Shown here: in pieces, positions 24,501 to 36,266 of the stretch | How positions within the stretch are numbered: the first letter of the stretch is position 1 | How the letters are laid out: each line of letters begins with the position of its first letter | Origin: Nissolia schottii | Lineage: Eukaryota > Streptophyta > Magnoliopsida > Fabales > Fabaceae | Length of the DNA: 64,000 nucleotides | Assembly: GCA_003254905.1 (NCBI GenBank) | Contig: QANU01028716.1 | Location: forward strand, 678,793-742,792 | Direction of reading: 5' to 3' | Notes under the pieces: generated by a model | Told to the model about the DNA's origin: nothing | Databases searched by the model: none | Seen by the model: the letters and a program-made list of their open reading frames with translations, nothing else | Program-made: the position numbers and the translations under genes

Positions 24501-27500
24501 AACTTTGATTGCATTACCAGCTACTGCTAAACAACACAATTAAAATAACCTGAGATATATTTTATCAAAAAGAAATATTTGACCAAAGGTTATGATTAAA
24601 GATGCCTTATTCATATCCAATGCATATTGTATCAAAGAAAATCAGACCTGTAACGGTGTTCCTGTCAAAAGCAGGCGCCTTTGACAACGATATCTATCAA
24701 GATCACGGGCTAGGACTGAATCTCTATCCTTCATTCTCTGTGCTTCATCAATTATGATATACTTCCAATCAACTTTTGAAAGCTTTGATCGGTCATACAT
24801 GATGAACTCATATGTAGTCACAAGGACATTAAACTTCATAGCACAAACCTCCTGCAAATATAACAGAAAATTAAATTGGCAGTAAATATTAAAGCCCTCT
24901 TCACACTATAAGTGAATAAATAAGATGTGACACACTTACATGAGAAAATAACTTTGATCGTTGATCCTTGCTTCCAACATAAAAAATGCACGATGCAGAT
25001 GGTAGCCAATTATATAACTCACTCTGCATAATGAACAAAATATTTCAAGTAAAATAACACTTGCAATCACACGGATAAGGAATATCCATCAAACAAATAA
25101 GTTGAAAGCTCACCTTCCAGTTAACTAAAACAGCATTTGGGACTATTATAAGATGTGGGCCATAGTTTCCTTTAAATTCCATCAAGTAAGCAATCAATGC
25201 CATAACCTGGACAGAGAAATATTTAGGACTATTTAACGTACACAAGTACTACATTAAGCAATCATGCATTATCATTAAAACATGAAAGTACGAATAATCT
25301 TCTTATACTTCCCATGAACAACATACAAACTTGATTGCGAATTGTCAAGTCACTCGAAAAAATTACATGATAAGTGTTCTTCCAATTTTAAGGAGGCACA
25401 AGCCTAAAATAATACTAACCTGTACTGTTTTGCCAAGACCCATCTCATCAGCCAAAATTCCATTCAACTTGTTGTTATACAAAGAAAGCATCCATTGCAA
25501 GCCAACCTTGAAAAATAACATGTCATATGCTCAGGTAGGCAACATAAAGCAATCACTTAAAAAATGATTGTTTCATATAATGTTAGCAACCTACAAGCTG
25601 ATAGTCTCTCAATGTTCCAGCTCGAAGCATTGATGGTTGCCTTATGACCATTTCATTCACAGCATGAGCAAGGTTGTAATACCTGAAAAGAAGCCAATAA
25701 TGGTAACAATCAAGCACCAGATGCATTATGATATATAAAAAGACCAATTAAATAAAGCTCTAGGAAACAAAGTTATAAAACAAGATCAAGGTACTTAAAT
25801 TAAAAGACAAGAACTAAAGCATAAACACATTTTGAGCCAACAACTTTCACTAAAAGTACATCTCCCTCGAGCATTTTTGCGCCAAAACACCACGCATGCA
25901 TACAAATGAAAAATAAATTAGCTAACACAAACTCACTTGTTGACAGATGAATTGTCTCTAGGAGCATTCATCTCCAGAAAACGATTTCTAATCATCACTT
26001 CCTCTCCAGCACAAGCTGCAGCTGCTCTGACTTCTTCCTCAGAAAGGCCCTTTACTCAAAAACAAATAATGGATCAGCAATATAAAAATAAGCCCAAATA
26101 ACAAGTTCAAATAGTACATAAGAAACCAGCAAATTCAGAATCCTCAAAATTAAAATCTATGGTAAAATTCTCAGATCATTGGAACATTGAAGATGGAGGG
26201 GTTAGTGAAGCATGCCTGCAGTCGTGCAGCAGTAGCAGCAGCTTTTGCTGCCTCCTCCACTTCCTGTTGATTTTTCGCAGCTGTTATCTTACTTCCTAGT
26301 TTGTGCAGATACTCCTCTGTCTGGGTTAAGAAAGTTGAAAGAACTGCATATCTTTCTGCAGCATCACCTGGCATGCTAGTCTGTTGCTCCAGCAGCATCT
26401 CCCTATACCGTTCAACATCGTTGTTCTTTAAGGCTTCCATCCTTTTGTTTCTGTCATCATCTTTACGTTTTGAGAATTCCCTCAACATCTTTTCGTGATA
26501 TTTTCCCACCCCCCTGTTGCGGGCAGTACGGGCATCACGAATGGCCCAGTGTGCCTCAAGAAGCTTCTTACGCCACAGAAATATAGATTTGAGTTGCTTC
26601 TCCCGTAAAGCTCTCTGAGATGCTTGCACTTGTCTAGTAAGTTCCATACGCTGACGTTCACACAGCCTAACAAACTTGCGATATGGCCTATCTGGCATTG
26701 CCATTATCTCCTGCTGCTGTTGATCAATCTCATCCCTTAAACGTGCTTGAAGGTCTAAAAGGCGAAGCTTTTTCTCTTCAATTTGCAGCCTCAGCACAAG
26801 ATCTGGCCTAATTCTTTTCCTCTCTAAGTTCACTGCCAATAAACCTTCAATCTTCTTTAAATTTTCGGTGCGTTTCTTGTTAATTACTTCCACACCTTCT
26901 TCAAAAAGAAGATCTTTGACATCATATGCCAGTGACAAATTATTGTTGTTTGCCATCACCGATGACCCAAAGGAGTCATGTTTCCTAGTGAACGAAGGAA
27001 AATCAAATAGGGGTCCATAATATTTTCTGGTGGTTCCCACATCATTTGACTGGGAACTAGTGCTTGCTTGTGCAGGTTTCTTAGTCTGCATTGAGTCAGA
27101 TGCAGAAGCCTGAGGTACAATAGCCTTTCCTCTATCTAGTGCTAACTCATTTCGAACAGGAGTTCTGTTCTTTCCACGATCGCTGTCCTGGTCTGACTTA
27201 TCAGAACATGCAATTGATTTTTTCTCTTCCTTTCCAGCAGATAACGCTGGAGCAGATTCCTTTGACACAGGTGGCATAACAGCTTGCACATGAACTGGTG
27301 GTACAGTGGACTTCTCATCTCTGGCAAAGGGATCCTGCTTTAAGGAACTTTGTCCGTTAATAGCAGGCATAGACTGTGAATCCTTGGCTTTGGACTCAAT
27401 GTGCCTTGGTTGTTCTGCCACAGTATTGCCAGCAGATTTGTCTTGATTTTGTCCTCCTGCAGGATTATTTGGGTGTTGCACCTGCATCTCAAGAGGCGGC

Positions 27501-30500
27501 GGAGCAATAGCTCGAAGAAGTTCTTGAGGCAGAGTACCTTCCCCTTTCTATCAACCAATAGAAAATGAAAATTAGTGAGAAAAATATCCATTAAGATTAT
27601 GCACAGCACATCTTTGCTTAAGAGTATATAAATAGCATATCCACATAATGCAGACAGAAACAGAAAAATGAAGACAGACTCAGACGGAATCAGAAAGGAA
27701 GTAGAGGTTTAACCTTCAGCCGCCTAAATGCAAGTATTTGTGCTTTAAGAACATGAAGCTGCTGTTTGGTAAATGCAGTTCGCTGTTGAGCCATCTGAGC
27801 CGGTGCCCCTTGAGGTTTGGCATGATTTCCTGAACCCCCTTCATTTCTTGGACCTCCAGCCTGAGTTGAAGATTGGTTTACCTGCCGAATGTGTGGCATT
27901 TGTGGAGGTTCTGAACCAGATGATGAAGTTTTTGCACTCAAAGAATGGTCTGCACCTAAGTTCATGTTGGCAGAAGACTGCTGAGAATGCACAGAGGGCA
28001 TTCCATTTCCAACCATTACTGGTTGCCTCAAAGAAGCATGAGACTCTCTGCCATGAACACCAACTTGCTGCATTGCCTTGTCACTGGAATTACCAGCAAT
28101 ACCTGAATTTTTTGTTGAGCCAAAATGGCCAGGAGGAACTGTCTGCCTGGCTTTTGAAGAACCTGACTGCCCAGATGCATCGCTAGATGAATTAGCATGT
28201 GCAGAGCTCTCACTTGCAACTGCTGGAGAAGTAACCTGCTGCTTTGAAACCGGGACAGGTGATGACTGAGCACCACCGTTGCCTTCATTGGCCTTCGTTT
28301 GTTGTGATACCATCCTTGACTGCCTCATTGGAATGAGCTGTGCCATTAAGTTGGCATTTGCAGGATGTGATAAATCTATATTATGTTCACGTGCCCATGC
28401 CTGCATAGCCTGCAATTGAGCAGACATTGCCATCTGGGTGTTCATGACATTTTGGATGCCTTGCTGAGATTCTGGTACTTGCATTGGCCTTATCATATTT
28501 CCAGGCATTAAATGTCCAATGGCTGGTCCCTGAGATGAAGGATTTCCTTCAGTCTTCTGATCAGGTGCTGTTTGCCGACCCTGCTCTATCTGCTTTTCCC
28601 CACGAGCAACATGTTCAGAAGAATTCCTAGAGGACGATCCTTGAGCTTGATGCAAAGCCTGCATAGACATCATTTCCTGCATTTTCAAATTTCCCATGCG
28701 CATCTCCTGATCCTTAAGAGATGTCGGGTTTATCATTCCCGTTTTAGTTTGCTGCTGTGACTGAATTCCCAAAGCAGATTTTTGCTGCTGCGCAGCCTGG
28801 AAAGCATATTGAAGGTATGCTTGATGGACAGGATTCAGCATTTGCTGCTCAACAGCTTGACTCCTTAGCTGCGCATCCTGGTTGGAACCATGTTGAGCTA
28901 AATCAATGAATTTTCGAGATTGCTGCGGCAATTGCATGGCACTAGGAGATGAGAAATTGTTACTCCCAAACGCCCCTTGAACTTGAAGCCCTGCTTGATA
29001 AGCTAAAAAAGCTTCATTCCCTTCAGGTCTTCTAAGCAGTTGCTGTTGAAATGACTGCATATGTACATAGTTTGGCAAAAAGTCACGATTCCATAAGCAA
29101 TAATCATTTGGCTAGAAATTTAAACAAGAAACAAAACAGATCATACAAGGTGATAAAGCAAATTCCATTGATATCAAGGACAAAGAACAAGCTCATTCGG
29201 TTGCAAGACTTACACAACTGTACTCGTGACTTTTGATTTTCAAAAGAAACAAATTAGAAATTTAAAAGCTAAAAGTAGAAACGAAAATTCCACAGAAACT
29301 TATGCAGGGTACTAGTACAGTAAAAAATGGAGGGAAAAAAAATAATAAAAAATAAAAAAAATCAGACAGTGCCCTTCTACTTAAGTAACATAAACATAAA
29401 ACCAGAAGCAAGACCATGATTATGAGTTATGACAGATTCCTAACAACTATTACCACATAAGATGCAGGAAATCAGCCATATACTAATGATCACAACATTT
29501 TGAGGAAGAAGTTGACATAATGATGATTTTCCCATTAAGATTGCACAAGATAGAAAACTATAAGCTGAAAAAAAAAATTTAAATTAAAGACATCACTCGG
29601 ATTTTACTACAAATAACAGAGGTGATAGAATGCCAGAACAAGGCCAAAATTGACAATGTGCAGAAGTTTACAAAACAACCCATACCAAGTTGTAACTTTA
29701 GCTTGTCTAGTTGTAATGGACAGCTAACCATCAGGTTACAGCAATAGCAAGTGATAAATGAAGGGGAAGCGGGAGGGGGGGTTTATAAACCAAAACACAA
29801 ACCTCAAGTTTAATTGTGCAGGGTTACTTCTATTAAAAAAAATTAAATCAAAAAGATTAAGCAGGTATTACGTGATCATCATGATTGTCCAAAATGAAAT
29901 TCCACCAACATTTCAGAATAGAAATAGAAATAGTTTACATATTAACAGTTACATTCTCCATTGCTAATAATTGAACCTCCCATATGAACATAAAAAAAAG
30001 AAAATGTAAGTAGACAAATTTGTTGAAACATTCAAAAGCCACAGCAGTGTTCATATTGTTTGTTATTGAAAGGAAACTTAATTCAAAAGCAGACAATGTT
30101 AGCTAGCAGCACTTAATTACACTCCATCAGTTCTGCACACTCCACTAAATTAACATAGGCCTAGTTTGACTCCTAGTACACCAAGAAAATGCATTGGTCT
30201 TTCAAAAAAGAAAAAGAAAAAGAACCAACCAATCAAGCACAAACCCCACCAACAAAGTAGGACAGGTACGAGATTAAAAAGAAAGACAAAAAAAAATGCA
30301 AATTCCACTGCAACCAAATTTCCAACATGCACGGCACTCACTCCCCCTTCCCCCCAAAACCCCACAAGTCGTAACAAATCATCAAAATTCCAATATTATC
30401 GTTATGTTTGGTAAACGCTCATTTTTTCAGGGAAGCCTTTAATTCTAAAAGCTGTTATGAACTCAAAATAAGCTTAATACAAACACACACTAACTAACAG

Positions 30501-30656
30501 TAAGTAACTGCACACACACAACTCACTAACCAACCAAACCACAGCCATGGACCATAATCATAACTTTGTCAGAACACAAGTTCAACCAAAAATCTTCACA
30601 TGAATTTCAGCTTAAAACCCCAATAAAAAATCCACACCTGCCTAGAACCTATCTGC

Positions 30657-30688
<32 letters not shown>

Positions 30689-30823
30689 CTGATGATGATG
30701 ATGATGCTGATGCTGTTGCAGCGAATCAAGCCCCAATTGCGATGCCGAAGACGAAGAAGACGGCGACGCCGCAGCTGACGACGTCGCCATCTTCCGGCCG
30801 GCCCCGCCACCGCCGGATTGCAT
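18508..30823 (-). CDS. BRM: BRAHMA (BRM) SWI2/SNF2 chromatin-remodelling ATPase
   Basis: Fourteen coding exons on the minus strand: 30823-30638, 29054-27714, 27547-26216, 26049-25937, 25682-25595, 25506-25420, 25206-25114, 25023-24940, 24851-24648, 24183-23941, 23863-22316, 22217-21699, 21085-20834 and 19152-18508. They total 6735 nt, or 2244 residues; Arabidopsis BRM is about 2190. Order: Ser/Gln/His-rich N terminus; QLQ motif ([20 protein letters not shown], about 490-509); HSA-type basic helix in exon 3; ATPase with DEMGLGKT (Walker A Lys 1046) and DEAQ box at 1143-1146; helicase C lobe with [13 protein letters not shown]-hook [10 protein letters not shown]; and a C-terminal bromodomain (about 1935-2030). 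It is the catalytic subunit of nuclear SWI/SNF complexes that move nucleosomes at developmental genes. All introns are GT-AG except intron 3, which appears to be GC-AG. Confidence 0.97.
19447..19648. mobile_element. MITE in the last BRM intron
   Basis: About 200 bp with near-perfect terminal inverted repeats of some 65 bp: CCATCATTTTCGTCC and GGCACAACCAATCAAATTTG on the left are mirrored by CAAATTTGATTGGTTGTGCC and GGGGACAAAAATGATGG on the right. It lies within the 1.68-kb intron 13 (20833-19153). Outer TAA/TTA bases could be a 3-bp target duplication. Confidence 0.78.
26050..26215 (-). other. GC-AG intron (BRM intron 3)
   Basis: Exon 3 must end at CTG CAG (26216) to keep the reading frame and the conserved run RLQ-GLSEEEV across the junction. 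The next bases are GCATGC, so the donor is GC, not GT. The acceptor is a normal TAAAG ending at 26050. No in-frame GT donor nearby preserves the conserved protein. Confidence 0.8.
30650..30722 (-). repeat. Polyglutamine/polyhistidine codon repeat in BRM exon 1
   Basis: CAG/CAA and CAT/CAC codons in tandem (seen as CTG/TTG and ATG triplets on the plus strand) encode a run of His followed by 13 Gln. Such trinucleotide tracts are prone to length variation. Confidence 0.9.
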
Positions 30824-31278
30824 CCCAGAAAATCCCCCAAAATTCAGATCACTCAGTCACACTATAAAACACCCAACCATAGAGAGAGAGAGAAGAAAAT
30901 AAAAAACTCAAAATTCGTCAAAAATAAAGAGACCCCACATAGTGAAAACGCTCAAATCCCTCCAAAATGGAACAACCCCCCCTCCCAAAATTTTTGTTGT
31001 TTTTTGCTTTCAGAGTGCACAATCATCATGCACCCATTTTTTTTTCTCCCTCTCTAAAAAAAATCCGCGAATTTCGGGAAGGAGTGAGAAGGAAAGGGTT
31101 GGATCTTCGGGAGAGAGATGGGGCTTGTCCGAATCGGTGATTCTTCCTCCTTCCACTATGTGGGTCGCACGCGATTGTGTTGTGCGTTTCAATTTTCGGT
31201 CAAACCCTAACCATTTTTTTTCCTTTTTTATAATAAAAAAATGGGAATTTTTTTCCTTAGGGGTTGAAGGTTGGTACT

Positions 31279-31310
<32 letters not shown>

Positions 31311-31320
31311 GGAACTGATT
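30824..31320 (-). promoter_or_regulatory. BRM 5' leader and promoter region
   Basis: The stretch upstream of the BRM start includes GA/CT-rich sequence and a GA microsatellite (about 31287-31311). No clear TATA box is placed close to the start codon. Transcription start unknown. Confidence 0.45.
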
Positions 31321-31678
31321 TATGCCAAAACAAATGGATGGATGGTGGGGTCAGGTTTGCTACGGTTAGTAATTTAGGGAAGGTATCCATTGACATCAAT
31401 TGCCCCTCTTTTTTGCTCAATATTACCTACCATAACCTTCCTTCATTTATTTTTTCTTTTGAAAGAATTGTACTAAATTATCAAAAATAGGGTTTTGAGT
31501 TCTTTGCCAAAGATGGTTGGCACATGGGTTCAATTCCCGCCATCTATAAAGACTCCTTTAGTTGGTGATTCATAAGCAGTTAAAAAGTCTAAAAATAAGT
31601 CATGATTCTAGTAAGATTATTGATGGGAACACACTTAAACTTTTACTTTAAAAAAAAAAGGTTTTGTGTTATTTGAGT

Positions 31679-31999
31679 AAAGTTGTCAAAATGAATCTGA
31701 CTTACAAGGTAATGCATTTACTTGCATTAAATAGACGGGCTAACATGAAAAAAAAAAAAAAACATGTCCACTAAAAAAAAATGCTCATTTAGCTTTTGAG
31801 TTAGATAGGTCAAGATTAAATGGATTAGATTGACATGTTTGATAGTTTTAAGTGTTAAAATAGGTCTAACTTGCAGGCTGACTCGTTTATTCACATTAAA
31901 TGGACAAGCTAAACAAAAAAAATTATTCACTCGCAAAAAATAAAAATTTGTTTAACCCGTCCCATTAAATAGATCCAGTTGGCCCGTTTGACAACCTTA
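31679..31999. mobile_element. Possible short hAT-like or other MITE
   Basis: Ends carry the short inverted words AGTTGTCAAA and TTTGACAACCT, and the interior has two diverged direct copies around GCATTAAATAGAC and ACATTAAATGGAC. Weakly supported. Confidence 0.4.
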
Positions 32000-32021
32000 A
32001 CGATGACATAAGAGATTCTTA

Positions 32022-32407
32022 GGGGTTGCGTTTGGTTACTGAGACAAGACAGGAATACAGAAATAGAACGACACAAAATCCTATTTGGTTGCTGAGATAA
32101 GTACAAAAACTTGTGTCTCAAGACAAAAAATTAGTATATTTTCTATACTTCCGTTTTGCTGAGGCACGGAGACACAACCTTTCATATTAGAATAATATAT
32201 TTTTTTCTATTTAATGAATGCAATAAGGGTATTTTAAGTTATTTAGAATATATTTTTTGTCATATCTCTATTAAGCCAAACAATATACAGATAAAAATAA
32301 ATGTGTCTTATACATTATCACCAAACAGAATACAAGATTAACTTGTCCTCTTATTTTTTATGTCTCTATTTATGTATTTCTATCTTGTCTCAGCAATCAA
32401 ATGCAAC
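32022..32407. mobile_element. Tourist/Harbinger-like MITE with TTA target duplication
   Basis: About 386 bp flanked by TTA on both sides (32019-32021 and 32408-32410). Terminal inverted repeats of about 45 bp read GTTGCGTTTGGTTACTGAGA on the left and the inverse of GTTGCATTTGATTGCTGAGA on the right. The TTA flank and GTTTGG-type terminus fit the PIF/Harbinger group. Confidence 0.68.
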
Positions 32408-32410
32408 TTA

Positions 32411-34627
32411 GGTGAACACAATTTTAACAACTCTTAGTTAGACACATTCACAAAAAAAATGTGGATCCGATAGACTTCATTGGTGATATATTCAGATGTG
32501 TGAGTCTCATCACTTTTCTTTTGTGTGTGCATCTAAGAATGTGTTGTTAAGATTGTGTCTACCCAAAAATGTTTTTGATGAGATTGGAGGGTAAAGGTCG
32601 AGAGTACAATGCCCATTCGGACCTTGTAGTCAGTCAAAGTATATGGGTATGAGTTTTAGGGTTAGGTCCATGCCTGAACTTTGAGCTAAGGATTTATAGA
32701 CTAAGATTGAAATTGCCTCTTGCCTTAAGATTCTCTTCATCTCAAAGCAATTAATAGCCATTTCAACTTGAATTGGTAATCATGTGTTGGTCCCACAAAT
32801 TTAAAAATTGTTTTTTTTTAAGTCAATATAAAGGAGTCAAATAACCACAAGGCCAAATTCTCACTTAGTCAATTTGTCTCCACTATTTTCTTTCCTTGAT
32901 GATGGTTTCTTCATCCCCAAGAGCCTATGATGATCACCAAGGAAAAAAAAAAGGTACTAGAGATAGAGACATGATTAATCATGAACAGTAGAGACTGAAA
33001 TTTGATAGGAGTTTATTTTATTTTAAAATTTTTAAAACGAATTAAATCAATCTTCATTTAATAACTTTACATTCAATCTAATATATTTTAAAATACAAGA
33101 ATTATTTTTAAATCTTATTTTTATTTAAGCATTTCAAGTATAAAATTTAGCTTTAGATTAGATTAAATCAAATCAATTCCTAAAACTTAATCACTATATT
33201 AATCAAATCAACCTCTCAATATCTCTTCACATATAAGAATTAGGAAATACACGAACAAATCACACGACACTTCAATTGAAATTCAGGTGTAGAATAGGGA
33301 TCAATATTTTGTGATCAACAACAATAGTAAATAATCCCACTATTAAAATCTTCACCTACCATTCCGCTCCCAGTTACAGCGGCGAGGCATCTTCTTCTTC
33401 CTCTCCATCTTCTCTGATGCAAAGAGTGACTGAAGCCATTAGAAACCTTAGCCTTTCTAACGATGACGATCCTAAAGACGTGATGATTCTTGAGCACTTT
33501 CCTAACAATGATCTCCTCATCAACATAGATCACAGGTAATCCTTAATTGTTTTGTGAAGAAACACTACTCGTAGATTGTTCGTCGTGACAATACATAATT
33601 GGATGTTGTACATAGAAATTAAATTAGTCTTTGGTATCAAAGTTGCTCAAATCTTGACTCTCTAAAAATTGTTCTAAAAATGACATATTAGTAATATTAT
33701 TTGGTATAAGAGCTATCAAGTTTTTGACTCTCTAAACTCTAAAAAAGACATTAATATTATTTAGTAAATAATTACAAAAATAGCAATCAATAAGCCTGTA
33801 GGCTCACCAGAGAGTTTGGTATATTTCAAGTTGCTTTTTTATATATGTACTGACTTTAGTGAACCTTAAAATTAAATAGTCATAATGACCATTAAAATTT
33901 AAACAATTTCACTTTTAGAGAGCACAAATCAACTCTTAAAAATTATTCACGATAACTCTCAAGGGCACCTCTAATTTTTGAAAGTTAGAAGCAAAAACAC
34001 TCCAACCTTTTAATTTACCAAATACAAAAGTTTGACTTATGATTTTTCAAAACAAAATTACTGTCGCAAAAAGTTTTACCAAATGTAAAAGTCCATTGTG
34101 TACCATAAATGATGCACAGATAACATTTCTTTACTTTTAATTTGGCACTTCATATAGAACTGATTTCCCCCTTTATATAGAATTGACATTTGGAAAGGCA
34201 TATTTAGTCTCAGTATATCATATCGTATCTACCTTGATATTATTGGTTCTTGTTCATTAAACAAAAGAGTGAAGCATTCAAGTTCTTATCCCAAATTTCA
34301 TTATCACAAGTTCATTGAGGATTATTGGTTTTTTTTTTTTAATCTTAATCTCCTTATCCACAAATTAGCCACTTAAAATGGATCGATTAACCACCAAAAT
34401 TTTCAAGCTTATATTGACGGAGAAGTCTTTGACATGGATCTACACACACCTTCTAGCTGAAATTCAACCAAGTACCAACAGAATTTCTAGATTTTTTTTA
34501 TGAAAAAATAAATAGGATTTGTTTTATTTGTTAAGGAATCCTAAAATTTAAATTTGAAAAAATTATGTGATAAAATTGATTTTAAATTTTATTTAGACAT
34601 TTTTTAAAGATTTTTTTTAATGATGTT

Positions 34628-34630
<3 letters not shown>
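32411..34630. other. AT-rich spacer with one possible orphan exon
   Basis: No complete gene. The only coding-like stretch is at about 33340-33536, listed separately. The rest is AT-rich non-coding sequence. Confidence 0.5.
33343..33536 (+). pseudogene. Possible orphan exon or gene fragment, function unknown
   Basis: An open plus-strand frame of about 64 codons with higher GC than its surroundings ends at a good splice donor (CACAG then GTAATC). It contains a Ser-rich stretch followed by MQRVTEAIRNLSLSNDDD and further acidic and hydrophobic residues. The frame looks protein-like, but no downstream exon is visible and I do not recognise the family. It could be a duplicated first exon or chance. 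Confidence 0.3.

Positions 34631-34632
<2 letters not shown>

Positions 34633-34668
<36 letters not shown>
34633..34668. repeat. (TA)n microsatellite
   Basis: About 17 TA units within AT-rich spacer. Confidence 0.9.
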
Positions 34669-34673
<5 letters not shown>

Positions 34674-34905
34674 ATTCTCCAATTGAAATTAGAAAAGATT
34701 TAGTGAGATCAATAAGATTAGTGAAATTGGTTTGGGTGAAAAATTAAATGAAAGAACAATTCTTACCACATATTAATCTAAATCAAGTATTGTCATGAAG
34801 TGTGTCAAAAAAAAAAAAAAAGAAGGTTGCATTAAGACCCACATATATATTTAAAAAAATTAGTTAGATTTTGAATAAAACTTTAATTGCATGATACATA
34901 AAAAT

Positions 34906-34995
34906 CCGACCTGCCGGATTCGAACCAGCGACCTAAGGATTCCTGAGGTTAGAGCCCACTACAGTCCTCCGCTCTACCAACTGAGCTAAGGTCGG
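34906..34995 (-). tRNA. tRNA-Tyr (anticodon GTA) with intron
   Basis: On the minus strand the gene starts CCGACCTTAGCTCAGTTGG and ends CAGGTCGG, so the seven-base acceptor stem pairs perfectly. The D-arm, the T-arm (GGTTCGAATCC) and the anticodon GTA at 34962-34960 are all readable. About 17-18 extra bases follow position 37; this is the intron that nuclear plant tRNA-Tyr genes always carry, and it must be removed by tRNA splicing endonuclease. A TTTTT pol III terminator follows directly (34904-34900). The internal A and B boxes drive transcription. The structure looks intact, so this is a probable functional nuclear gene. Confidence 0.95.
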
Positions 34996-36266
34996 ACGAT
35001 GGTAAGGGCTTTTTACTAACTTAAATATACTGGAATAAAAAGAACTTGTTCTGGATATTGGTTGTAGTCACAAAAAATAAATGTTCGATCCAATGAAGTC
35101 TCCACGATGTGAGGGGTACTTTGATATATGTAAGTATTTTCGTTTTTTTTAATAATATCATAATTAAACACTACTCATATTAATGTAAAATAAAAATATA
35201 TTGGTAAATATATAAAATAGTATGAATTGACAAGATTATTCTTATATAAAAAAATAAATTTACATTTTCAATATAATTATAAATTGACAAATATTTAGAA
35301 ACACCAACTAGTAAAATATGGATAGTTAAAACATAACATACTCTAATTACAACGTTTAAAAGCTTGGAGGCATACTTTAATTCTAGAGGAATAAATTAGT
35401 GTCAAACTTATCTAAATTTTTGTTAACAAAAAAAATAATAGATTTTTTCATTGAATAATCTATACCATTAAATAAATTAGATATCCAAGTTTAACTTCCA
35501 TTTGGGGTGCAATTCTTTTAAAAACATTTTAACAGATAAAATTGTAATTTAACTATTCTAACTTACATGCAATTTTCTGATATTGGAATTTGAATCCGAA
35601 AAAATCACCTTAGATGATAAAACGAGAGAATTTCACTCTTAAATTAATAAAGTAAAAAATAAAACTCATTAATATGTTATTAATCCAAGAATAAAAAATT
35701 TCATTTTACCCTCTAAAACAAGTTTGGCATCCTGAACCACCCCAGTAATAATAATAATCCTTTCTTTCAACCTACATGCACTCTAAATAAGAATCTCCTA
35801 TGGGTGCCCCTGGATTGGGCCTGAGAGAACAGAATTATTCAAGCAAATAGATGCAAAGATACTTTAGTAATTTCGCCCGGGTTTAAAGTGACGGTGAAAG
35901 TGGCTTGAGACTCGGCAGGTTCAGGCTATAACGAAACCTCAAGCTAGGAGGGCTTGTGTATCACTTATCCTCTGGTTGTATCTTTTTATCAAAAATAAAT
36001 GAGCATGTTATTATTAATCCATCTTCCATTTAACTCCACCACAAAAATCCACAGTTGCTTGTGCAATATGCACAAGATTTAAACGAATGGTTGACCAAAC
36101 TCTACCAAAGTTGTCAAGTCAACTATTATCAATAAGTGAAGTTATTACACAACTCAAGAATATGAGTTAAGACTACGATGACAACACCTATAATATAAAA
36201 GAACTCGCACCAACTTATAGACACAAACATCACCGATCACAATTTCGCTTGGGCCTATGGTTCGCA
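34996..36266. other. Spacer, nothing recognised
   Basis: AT-rich, no gene seen. A slightly GC-richer patch at 35810-35980 may be an old repeat remnant. The 3' untranslated region of the cyanoalanine synthase gene lies at the right edge. Confidence 0.5.

Noticed and set aside
26171-26215. Continuation of BRM exon 3 to a TGA stop
   Set aside because: The conserved protein sequence jumps from RLQ to GLSEEEV in the next exon, so these bases are intron.
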